From positions 1-64,000 of the forward strand of contig NZ_AKKV01000053.1 of NCBI RefSeq assembly GCF_000269865.1: a stretch of 64,000 nt of DNA, written 5' to 3'. A program made the position numbers and the translations under genes. This stretch comes from Fictibacillus macauensis ZFHKF-1 (GTDB taxonomy: Bacteria > Bacillota > Bacilli > Bacillales > Fictibacillaceae). This document shows positions 8,443-15,121 of the stretch, one piece after another. The notes beneath the pieces were generated by a model. It ran no database searches and was not told where the DNA came from. It worked only from the letters and a program-made list of their open reading frames with translations. Position 1 is the first letter of the stretch. The number at the start of each line of letters is the position of its first letter.

Positions 8443-8886
8443 TTAGTGTGGTGAAGTGTACTGAGAAATAGGGCCATAATTTTTCGTCATTTCATAACGA
8501 GGAAGGTTACTTTGAAAGTGAATGTAAACCGTGGTGTTTTTTAAAGAAGGATGGGCGTTAAAGAAAAAGCGGTCGCCTTCATAGATGGCGGATAGGGCAA
8601 GAGGAAGTTCTTTCAGAAAAACTTGATAGCGAATGGCGGCTGTCTCTGGAGAGAAAGATTCATTTGATACGAGTACGGTCCCATATAGGATCGGGCCATT
8701 AGCTGTATTACGCCATTCCATCTTTACTTCATCGCGCATGGATGTAATCGTATCTTCTGCATACGTTGGACCGATGACGAGAAATAATTGCGCGGTTTCA
8801 TCAGAATGAGTAAGCGTATAGCGGCGTGGAAGTAGAGGGGTTGTTGGGGTAACAGGTGAACGATATTGTACGAAGAGCTTGTTCAT
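8443..8886 (-). CDS. Staygreen-family protein
   Basis: The 147-residue protein matches the staygreen domain: PLLPRRYTLTHSDETAQLFLVIG near residues 18-40, MRDEVKMEW, ELPLALSAIYEGDRFFFNAHPSL near 95-120, and a C-terminal WVHFQS-like YIHFQSNLPRYE. In plants this family removes magnesium from chlorophyll. Bacterial homologs of Bacillales occur in cells that make no chlorophyll, and their job is unknown. The ATG at 8886 follows AAGGAGA with a proper gap; an upstream in-frame ATG would include that ribosome site. It is monocistronic between a membrane gene and yfmJ, all on the minus strand. Confidence 0.8.
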   Translation of the reverse strand: MNKLFVQYRSPVTPTTPLLPRRYTLTHSDETAQLFLVIGPTYAEDTITSMRDEVKMEWRNTANGPILYGTVLVSNESFSPETAAIRYQVFLKELPLALSAIYEGDRFFFNAHPSLKNTTVYIHFQSNLPRYEMTKNYGPISQYTSPH

Positions 8887-8935
8887 AGAAATCTCCTTTT
8901 TGTACACTATACTCACGATCTTACATATGCGTTCA

Positions 8936-8975
8936 AAGAAAAAAGCCAGACGAGTTAACGAGCCCGTCTGGCTTT
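8936..8975 (-). terminator. Terminator of yfmJ
   Basis: The arms AGCCAGACG and CGTCTGGCT lead on the minus strand into a T-rich run. Confidence 0.8.
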
Positions 8976-8984
8976 GTGTGGTCC

Positions 8985-10004
8985 TTATTTACTTGGATCC
9001 GCTACTTTTACAAGCTGTTTACCAAGATTTGCTCCTGTAAAGAGGCCAAGGAATGCATCAATTGTGTGATCAAAGCCTTCTACAATGTTTTCTTCGTATT
9101 TTAATTTGCCTTCTTGTACCCATTTACCAAGTTCTTGAGCACCTTCAGCAAAGTGTTCAGCATAGTTACTAACGATGAACCCTTGAAGAATCGCACTGCT
9201 TTTTAGAATGTAACCTTGAATGCGTGGTCCTTTGTCTGGGTTCTCTTCATTGTAAAGAGAAATTTGTCCGCAAAGAGGAATTCGCGCATATTTGTTTAAC
9301 ATTGTAAAGACAGCGTCAGAGATTTCGCCACCAACATTTTCAAAGTAAACATCAATGCCGTCTGGACAAGCTTTTTCTAACGCTTCTTTAATGTTTCCAC
9401 ATGTTTTATAGTTAATAACTTCATCAAAGCCAAGTTCATTTTTTAAATAATTTACTTTTTCATCAGTACCTGCGATACCAACAACGCGTGTACCTTTAAT
9501 TTTTGCAATTTGACCAACGGCACTACCTACAGCACCAGCTGCTCCGGATACGACAACAGTTTCTCCTGGTTGTGGTTTACCGATATCAAGTAGTCCGAAG
9601 TATGCGGTAAGACCTGGCATGCCAAGAATTCCTAGGTTCGTTGAAATTGGCGCTACGGATGGATCGATTTTACGTAATGCTGCATCATCAGCAACTTGAT
9701 AACGTGCCCAATCTAAATTTCCAATGACGATGTCGCCTTCTTCTAATTCACTTGAACGAGATTCAACCACTTCAGCTACGATTCCGCCATTTAGAGGTTT
9801 ATGAAGCTCAAACGGTGCTACATATGATTTTGCATCGCTCATGCGTCCGCGCATATAAGGATCGACGGAAAGATATAGCGTTTTTAGCAAGACTTGACCA
9901 TTTTTTGGTTCAGGCATGCTAATATTTTCAAAAGAAAAGTCCTCCATTTTCGGTGTCCCTTTTGGACGACTAACGAGTAAAATTTGTTGGTTTTGTTCTG
10001 CCAT
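8985..10004 (-). CDS. yfmJ: NADP-dependent medium-chain oxidoreductase, YfmJ family
   Basis: The 339-residue protein belongs to the zinc-free medium-chain dehydrogenases (alkenal/leukotriene B4 reductase type, including CurA and YfmJ). Visible marks are VDPYMRGRM near residue 50, the Rossmann motif VVSGAAGAVGSAVGQIAKIKG near 150, and the family end GANLGKQLVKV. It most likely reduces activated double bonds of reactive aldehydes or ketones with NADPH. Length matches B. subtilis YfmJ. It is monocistronic, with its own terminator. The true substrate is not shown by sequence. Confidence 0.88.
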   Translation of the reverse strand: MAEQNQQILLVSRPKGTPKMEDFSFENISMPEPKNGQVLLKTLYLSVDPYMRGRMSDAKSYVAPFELHKPLNGGIVAEVVESRSSELEEGDIVIGNLDWARYQVADDAALRKIDPSVAPISTNLGILGMPGLTAYFGLLDIGKPQPGETVVVSGAAGAVGSAVGQIAKIKGTRVVGIAGTDEKVNYLKNELGFDEVINYKTCGNIKEALEKACPDGIDVYFENVGGEISDAVFTMLNKYARIPLCGQISLYNEENPDKGPRIQGYILKSSAILQGFIVSNYAEHFAEGAQELGKWVQEGKLKYEENIVEGFDHTIDAFLGLFTGANLGKQLVKVADPSK

Positions 10005-10197
10005 TTCTTCTCACCAAACCTTTCTAAATTTTGATCTGTTCGTAGACATCATAAACAGAATTGATACGAGATGCCAAAGAATATGCTTTGTAAAATGCTC
10101 CTTTTTCATTCTTCCCTCATTGTGCAGACAAGTAACGCTTTTTTTATAGAAATTTTTTCTATCCATTGAATGAGAACACATGAAAGGGTGAGGCGAA

Positions 10198-10971
10198 ATG
10201 GCAATAACATCGATTGGAAACAGTGATGCTTTTTTTAGTGAAGCTGCACGTTTATTTATAAAAGACACTATTGGAGCAGATCCTTTATTAAGTAATAATC
10301 GCCATGATCAGGCGTTAAAATGGCTCGTTCTAGAAGGTGACCAACTTATAGGAGCGGTCTACTGGGCCCCTCCTAACCCTCTCTATATGACGGGTCCTAA
10401 AGGCATGATTCCAAAAGTATTCGATAGATTAAAGCTTGAGAATTGGCATTTACATCGCGTGCGAGTCAACGATGAATTGGCTGTAGCCGTAAGAAGACAT
10501 GTACAACAATCGATACGTGTTGCGCGTACAGCTACGCTTTTAACACATGACTGTGCAACGTCTTACCCGCTTCATGCACCGTTGCGTTGTGCATTGCCTG
10601 AGGATCGTGCTTTTCTCAGTGAGTGGATGTATGGCTTATGTACAGAAATGCGTGCCCTCGTGTCACCTCATGAGGCGAAGGAGATGGTTGCGCAGTATGT
10701 AGTAGATCAACGCCTGTTTATTTATGGAGATGATGCGCCTGTTAGTATGGCAATGATTTCTCCTACGAATGCTTTATTACGAACGATTCATCACGTGTAC
10801 ACACCACCTCTCCTACGAAAAAAAGGCTATGGTAAGCAATGTGTGGCAGCGCTCGCCGCCTTTTTAGAGACACCTTGTTCCATTTATGCAGAGGGCGATG
10901 GCCCGCGATCCGTTTATAAGCAAGCGGGTTTCGTTGAGCGTGGTGAGATGGTGGAGCTAGTTTTTACGTAG
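10198..10971 (+). CDS. GNAT-family N-acetyltransferase
   Basis: The 257-residue protein has a poorly conserved N-terminal half and a C-terminal GNAT fold. The acetyl-CoA loop is seen at VYTPPLLRKKGYGKQCVAALAAFL (about residues 200-223), followed by the SVYKQAGFVERGE strand typical of the fold end. The two-part layout resembles FR47-like acetyltransferases, in which two GNAT-type halves pack together. The acceptor substrate is unknown. GGTGAGG lies just upstream of the ATG. It is divergent from yfmJ and 78 bases ahead of the DUF523 gene. Confidence 0.75.
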   Translation: MAITSIGNSDAFFSEAARLFIKDTIGADPLLSNNRHDQALKWLVLEGDQLIGAVYWAPPNPLYMTGPKGMIPKVFDRLKLENWHLHRVRVNDELAVAVRRHVQQSIRVARTATLLTHDCATSYPLHAPLRCALPEDRAFLSEWMYGLCTEMRALVSPHEAKEMVAQYVVDQRLFIYGDDAPVSMAMISPTNALLRTIHHVYTPPLLRKKGYGKQCVAALAAFLETPCSIYAEGDGPRSVYKQAGFVERGEMVELVFT

Positions 10972-11049
10972 CACAAAAATGGGTATGTTTCTAACATAAG
11001 ATACTGAGATCAGGAAACAATGTAAGAAACGAAACGAGGGAGACTGACA

Positions 11050-12018
11050 ATGGGAGAGTTTATTAAACCAAAGCTTGTCGTTAGTAAATGTCTAGAATTT
11101 GATCATTGTCGATACAATGGCGATGTCATACATCATCCAATCATACGGAAATTAATGAGATACGTAGACTTTATTCCTGTTTGTCCAGAAGTGGAAATCG
11201 GGCTTGGTACGCCGCGAGAAACGATTCGAATCGTAAGCAATAAAGGAGATCAGCGCTTGTTGCAACCGAAAACTGGTCAGGATGTTACTGAAGCAATGAG
11301 CCAATTTTCCACCGCCTATTTAGAATCATTAACGAACATTGATGGCTTTATTCTTAAGAGCCGTTCGCCTTCGTGTGGAATTAAAGATGTAAAACTGTAT
11401 GCATCTACAGAAAAAGGACCAGCGCTAGGGTCAACAAGTGGCTTATTTGGCGGAATGGTTCTTCAGAAATTCCCGCATTTAGCGATTGAAGAAGAAGGGC
11501 GTCTGAATAATTTCCTCATTCGCCAACGTTTTTTAACAAAAATTTTCTTGCTTGCTTCTTTCCGAGAGTTGAAAAAATCCGGTTCACTTTCCTCTCTTAA
11601 AGAATTCCATGATCGCAATCATTATCTATATTTAGCTTATAGCCGACCAACGAAAAAAGTGTTAGATCGTATTTTAATGAAAGAGCCTAAAAAGCAAGAA
11701 GATGATCACTTTTCTCTTTACTACAAAGGCTTAAGTCGCTTATTATCGCGAGGCGCACGCTATGACTCCAGCATTAATGCAGCATTTGAAATGGTAAAAA
11801 CATTTGAACAGCATCTAAATGGGAAGGAAAAATCGTTCTTTCAACAGCTAGCTCACCAAGTCATTCAAAAGAAAGAACCTTTTTCTACACTTATGGCGCT
11901 TTTAAAATCATGGGCCTATCGTTTTGAAAATGAAACGATCCTGCGCCAAAGCTGGTTTGAACCGTATCCAACAGAGCTTGTGGAAATTTCTGATTCGGGT
12001 AAAGGTAGAGATTATTAA
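11050..12018 (+). CDS. DUF523/DUF1722 two-domain protein (YbgA-like)
   Basis: The 322-residue protein joins an N-terminal DUF523 domain (PKLVVSKCLEFDHCRYNG, VCPEVEIGLGTPRE, GFILKSRSPSCGIKDVK) to a C-terminal DUF1722 domain (LREFHDRNHYLYLAYS-like segment near 180-200). DUF523 alone includes the 2-thiouracil desulfurase TudS, which holds an iron-sulfur cluster with three cysteines. Here cysteines are seen at SKC, DHC, PVC and PSC, so a cluster is plausible. DUF1722 proteins are often near photolyase genes, but none is here. Function is not settled. GAGGGAGA precedes the ATG. Confidence 0.8.
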   Translation: MGEFIKPKLVVSKCLEFDHCRYNGDVIHHPIIRKLMRYVDFIPVCPEVEIGLGTPRETIRIVSNKGDQRLLQPKTGQDVTEAMSQFSTAYLESLTNIDGFILKSRSPSCGIKDVKLYASTEKGPALGSTSGLFGGMVLQKFPHLAIEEEGRLNNFLIRQRFLTKIFLLASFRELKKSGSLSSLKEFHDRNHYLYLAYSRPTKKVLDRILMKEPKKQEDDHFSLYYKGLSRLLSRGARYDSSINAAFEMVKTFEQHLNGKEKSFFQQLAHQVIQKKEPFSTLMALLKSWAYRFENETILRQSWFEPYPTELVEISDSGKGRDY

Positions 12019-12034
12019 ATGTTGATCGTAACTA

Positions 12035-12065
12035 TTGCATTAGAGTGCACTTCATCGTTTACACT
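12035..12065 (+). promoter_or_regulatory. MerR-type promoter with 19-base spacer
   Basis: TTGCAT at 12035-12040 and TACACT at 12060-12065 are separated by 19 bases. That spacing is typical of promoters that MerR proteins activate by DNA distortion. The spacer contains AGTGCACT, a perfect palindrome. The predicted transcript start falls on or next to the MerR ATG at 12072. Confidence 0.65.
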
Positions 12066-12071
12066 AGCGAT

Positions 12072-12461
12072 ATGAAAGCATATATGAGTATTCAACAAGT
12101 GACCGAAGCGATGGGTGTTACCGCTCATACGCTTCGTTATTATGAAAAGATTGGTCTGTTGCCAAGTATTGAGCGCGATGCATCAGGCTATCGCCGCTAT
12201 ACAGAAGAAGATTTAAATTGGTTAAAATTTATTACAAAACTTCGCGAATCAAATATGCCGATCCGCGACATTTTACAGTACGGAGCACTCATTAAGGAAG
12301 GAAATCATACCCGCGCTGCGCGAAAAGAATTGCTGCAGCAACATAAAGAATATATTGAGCAGCAAATGGCACTGTTACAAGTGGGTCTTGAAATCGTTAA
12401 TGAGAAGATTATGTACTACCAAGAAAAGGAAAAAGGAGATCAAGGATTATGTCAAACGTAA
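12072..12461 (+). CDS. MerR-family transcriptional regulator
   Basis: The 129-residue protein has the MerR winged helix (SIQQVTEAMGVTAHTLRYYEKIGLLPSIERD near residues 5-34, then GYRRYTEEDLNWLKFI) and a C-terminal dimerisation helix ending in YYQEKEK. It resembles the aldehyde- or stress-responsive AdhR/NmlR branch but lacks an obvious sensor cysteine in the shown region apart from a Cys near the C-terminus. The ATG at 12072 is preferred because the longer frame would begin inside the promoter spacer. No ribosome site precedes it; see the promoter entry. Its 3' end overlaps the SDR gene by 13 bases, so the two form an operon. Confidence 0.8.
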   Translation: MKAYMSIQQVTEAMGVTAHTLRYYEKIGLLPSIERDASGYRRYTEEDLNWLKFITKLRESNMPIRDILQYGALIKEGNHTRAARKELLQQHKEYIEQQMALLQVGLEIVNEKIMYYQEKEKGDQGLCQT

Positions 12462-13288
12462 TGTGTATTACCGGCGCTTCATCAGGCATTGGTTTAGAAA
12501 CAGCAAAGCGCTTCGCTCAAAAAGGGTGGGCCGTTTACGCAGGCACGCGTAACGTAGAACGCGACGCGAAAGAACATGCTATGCCTAACTTAACGTTTAT
12601 GCATATGGAAGTAACAGATCCAGCTTCTCTTGAGAGGGTATATACGCATATTGAAAAAGAACATGGTCGCATCGATGTATTGTTTGCGAATGCGGGTTAC
12701 GGCTTATTTAAGCCTTTAGAAAATACAACGCAAGAAGAAATAGAAAACATGTTCCAAACAAATGTGTTTGGTGTTATTCACACGATTAATGGGGCGCTAC
12801 CATTGCTTAAAAAAGCAGAACAACCGTATGTACTAGCAACAAGTAGTGTAGGTGGACTCGTTGGACAACCTTTTAATGAAGTGTATTGTGCAAGTAAATT
12901 TGCCTTGGAAGGTTTAATTGAAAGCTTGGCTACTTACTACAAGCCACTCTTTAATATTGATATGACTTTATTGGAGCCAGCTGGCGTCGCAACACAATTT
13001 GCGCCAACTGTGTTGAAAAATATTGAGCAAGCAGGACTGGGAAATCCAGAGTATATGGAGTTAATCTCTACCGTTCAAAAGAACTTTTCCGCTCGCAATA
13101 CTGCGCCACAAACGCCAGCGCAAGTGGCTGAAGTAGTAGAAGAGCTTGTAACCATGAAAGAAAAACCGCTACGCCACCGTACGTCCGAAGCCGCTGAAGC
13201 CTTTACCCAATACAAAACAGCCGGTGATGCTGACGGATTGAAGGGTATGAAATTTATACAAAAGATGCAATTAAGCATTGAAAATTAA
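12449..13288 (+). CDS. Short-chain dehydrogenase/reductase
   Basis: The 279-residue protein has the classical SDR marks: TGASSGIG near residue 8, NAGYG near 85, the catalytic serine in SSVGG, and YCASK near 150. A C-terminal extension of about 30 residues is seen. An NADP-linked carbonyl reduction is expected; the substrate is unknown. It is translated from an ATG behind AAAGGAGATCAAGG within the end of the merR gene, so both are co-expressed and probably induced together by reactive aldehydes or similar stress (inference). Confidence 0.88.
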   Translation: MSNVMCITGASSGIGLETAKRFAQKGWAVYAGTRNVERDAKEHAMPNLTFMHMEVTDPASLERVYTHIEKEHGRIDVLFANAGYGLFKPLENTTQEEIENMFQTNVFGVIHTINGALPLLKKAEQPYVLATSSVGGLVGQPFNEVYCASKFALEGLIESLATYYKPLFNIDMTLLEPAGVATQFAPTVLKNIEQAGLGNPEYMELISTVQKNFSARNTAPQTPAQVAEVVEELVTMKEKPLRHRTSEAAEAFTQYKTAGDADGLKGMKFIQKMQLSIEN

Positions 13289-13297
13289 GGATGAGTC

Positions 13298-13336
13298 CAC
13301 GCTCCTATTGTGCGCAATAGGGGCGTGCTTTTTTTA
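13298..13336 (+). terminator. Terminator of the merR-SDR operon
   Basis: The arms CACGCTCCTATTG and CAATAGGGGCGTG pair with a single wobble and are followed by seven T. Confidence 0.9.
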
Positions 13337-13353
13337 GTGCAAGAAAGGTGTCG

Positions 13354-13606
13354 TTCGCGCGTAGCGGGGTGAGTTCGCGCGCAGGAGAGTGTCGTTCGCG
13401 CGCAAGAGAGATGTTGTTCGCGCGTAAGAGGGCTGTCGTTCGCGCGCAGCGGGGTGTGATTCGCGCACAGGAGAGTGTCGTTCGCGCGCAGGAGAGTGTC
13501 GTTCGCGCGCAGCGGGGTGTGATTCGCGCGCAGGAGAGTGTCGTTCGCGCGCAGCGAGGTGTGATTCGCGCGTAGCGAGGCATCATTCGCGCGCAAGAGA
13601 ATCAAA
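13354..13606. repeat. Array of twelve units, 21-bp period, core TTCGCGCGCA
   Basis: Cores start at 13354, 13374, 13395, 13417, 13439, 13460, 13481, 13502, 13523, 13544, 13565 and 13586. The core is TTCGCGCG(C/T)A and the spacers are purine-rich. Two spacer types recur, GGAGAGTGTCG and GCGGGGTGTGA, and mostly alternate. The first four units measure 20, 21, 22 and 22 bases; all later ones are exactly 21. The array sits between a terminator and the HD-domain gene. No coding role is likely, since the early length changes break every frame. Confidence 0.9.
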
Positions 13607-13735
13607 AGCGTGATAAAAAGCTATAAAATTGAATGACAGTGTACATAAAATGCAAAAAGAGAATCAAACACGAGGCAAAAGCACTTCAAATGAATAGAAA
13701 AGTAGAATAAATGACTCAATTTAAGCTCAAAAGGT

Positions 13736-13777
13736 AATGCGCGCAGCGGGGTACAATTCACGCGCAGTGGTGCCAAC
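13736..13777. repeat. Two outlying degenerate units of the 21-bp repeat
   Basis: Variant cores AATGCGCGCA at 13736 and TTCACGCGCA at 13757 are 21 bases apart. The first carries the GCGGGGT spacer start seen in the main array. They lie 40 bases upstream of the HD-domain gene. The AT-rich 130 bases between them and the main array hold nothing I recognise. Confidence 0.7.
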
Positions 13778-13809
13778 ATGATATACTATTTGGTAGAAAA
13801 AGGAGGGGT

Positions 13810-14799
13810 ATGATGATAATACATAGTGCGTTGTATGGATCGTTTGAGGTAGAACCTGTGCTGCGGGATTTAATAAACTGTGAGGCAGTGCAACGCTTAA
13901 AAAAAGTGCATCAAGGTGGAGCTTGTTATTTAGTGAACGATGCGTGGAATGTAACACGCTATGAGCACTCGCTTGGGGTCATGTTATTGTTGCGGCGCGC
14001 AGGCGCGTGTTTGGAAGAGCAAATGGCAGGCTTATTGCATGATATTTCGCATACCGCTTTTTCGCATGTAATTGATGATGTAATGGCGCGACCTCAGGAA
14101 GATTATCATGAAGAACAGATGATGGCTACGTTGCTTCGTTCAGACATTCCTGAAATTCTCGCACGACATGGCTATGACCTGAATGTGCTAGAAACAGAGC
14201 AGTGGTCATTATTAGAGCGTCCACTTCCAGATCTCTGCGCAGATCGCATCGATTATACGCTGCGCGATTTACAGCGTAGCGGTGTTATTACACTATCAGA
14301 AGTGCACGCATTTTTAGAAGCATTGAAGGTGCATGAGGGCATTTTTTATATCGATTGCATTGAGCAGGCAATGTGGTTTGTTGATGCCTATTATAAAGAA
14401 GTGATCGATTATTTTTTGCATCCGTTAAATGTGTATAGCAATGCGGCGTTAGCTGCCATATTAAAGCGGGCTTTGCGTGAAGGAAGTTTGCAAGAGCAAG
14501 ATTTTATGACGCATGATGCGCACGTCATTAATACTTTACTGCAGGAGGCGAGTCCAGGTGTGAAAGAAGCCATGAAGATGCTGATGAAGCAGCGGCCGCA
14601 TATTTCAGTCGTTAGTGAACAAGCGCAGTATGATTATTTTCGGCGCAGCAAGCTGCGGTTAATGGATCCGTACATACTAGTTAATCAAGAACTTCAGCGG
14701 GCTTCATCACAGTCAACTGAAATCGCCAATATGTATGAAAAGGCTAAAAAGAAATCATTAGCGGGCGTTTATGTGAAACTTTTAGAAAATTTAAAATAA
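13810..14799 (+). CDS. HD-domain phosphohydrolase
   Basis: The 329-residue protein has the HD metal site in order: EHSLG near residue 51, LLHDISHTAFSH near 75-86, and LCADRIDYTLRD near 142. Proteins of this layout hydrolyse nucleotides such as dNTPs or (p)ppGpp analogues, but the substrate cannot be told. It is a distant relative of the YwfO-like protein at 58628. AAGGAGGGG lies three to six bases before two adjacent ATG codons (13810 and 13813). Its promoter must lie in or near the repeat region, which makes the repeats a possible regulator. Confidence 0.8.
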   Translation: MMIIHSALYGSFEVEPVLRDLINCEAVQRLKKVHQGGACYLVNDAWNVTRYEHSLGVMLLLRRAGACLEEQMAGLLHDISHTAFSHVIDDVMARPQEDYHEEQMMATLLRSDIPEILARHGYDLNVLETEQWSLLERPLPDLCADRIDYTLRDLQRSGVITLSEVHAFLEALKVHEGIFYIDCIEQAMWFVDAYYKEVIDYFLHPLNVYSNAALAAILKRALREGSLQEQDFMTHDAHVINTLLQEASPGVKEAMKMLMKQRPHISVVSEQAQYDYFRRSKLRLMDPYILVNQELQRASSQSTEIANMYEKAKKKSLAGVYVKLLENLK

Positions 14800-14801
14800 G
14801 C

Positions 14802-14831
14802 TTGCATCCAAACTTTTACTTTTGCTATACT
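14802..14831 (+). promoter_or_regulatory. Sigma-A promoter of the ABC-F leader
   Basis: TTGCAT at 14802-14807 and TATACT at 14826-14831 are separated by 18 bases. The leader-peptide ribosome site follows within 30 bases. Confidence 0.7.
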
Positions 14832-14864
14832 AAACTTACTATGATCATAAAGGAGGTGGATAAG

Positions 14865-14990
14865 ATGAATTACGTTGCCAATCGTGTGTCATTTATAGAA
14901 TATATTTATATTTGCCGTGCGATTTTTCATGCTACAGCTAAAGACGGGAGAAGTCTGCCCATTTTTAACTGTATAGCGGCACAAGCGTAA
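14865..14990 (+). CDS. Leader peptide upstream of the ABC-F gene
   Basis: A 41-codon frame begins at an ATG seven bases after a near-perfect AAAGGAGGTGG. The peptide starts MNYVANRVSFIEYIYICR and ends IAAQA. It lies between a clear promoter and a terminator hairpin, just upstream of an ABC-F gene. Short translated leaders with attenuators control many antibiotic-resistance ABC-F genes (for example vmlR and lmo0919 in Firmicutes). Codons near the end include GACGGGAGAAGT, part of which can pair with the terminator arm. A regulatory role through ribosome stalling is inferred. Confidence 0.65.
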   Translation: MNYVANRVSFIEYIYICRAIFHATAKDGRSLPIFNCIAAQA

Positions 14991-15053
14991 TGAATCTTAC
15001 CCATCACTACGGAAGAAAAAGGTATCGTTAGTATATACTTTTTTCAAAAGAAA

Positions 15054-15097
15054 GGCGGAGCCGCGCGCGTTTTAGTGCAGCTCCGTCTTTTTCTTTT
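15054..15097 (+). terminator. Attenuator hairpin before the ABC-F gene
   Basis: GGCGGAGC at 15054-15061 pairs with GCTCCGTC at 15080-15087 (one wobble) and is followed by TTTTTCTTTTT. It sits between the leader peptide and the ABC-F ribosome site. The upstream AGACGGGAG at about 14942-14950 could pair with CTCCGTCT and prevent the terminator from forming. Confidence 0.75.
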
Positions 15098-15121
15098 TCC
15101 AATTAAAAGGAGACGTATCAT

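Noticed and set aside
13285-13605. Open frames across the first 21-bp array encoding LRAN-repeat proteins
   Set aside because: No ribosome site, frames opened only by the repeat, and unit-length changes break the frame. Annotated as a repeat.
13354-13606. CRISPR array
   Set aside because: The conserved part is only about 10 bases, spacers are 11 bases and recur in two types, and no cas genes are present.
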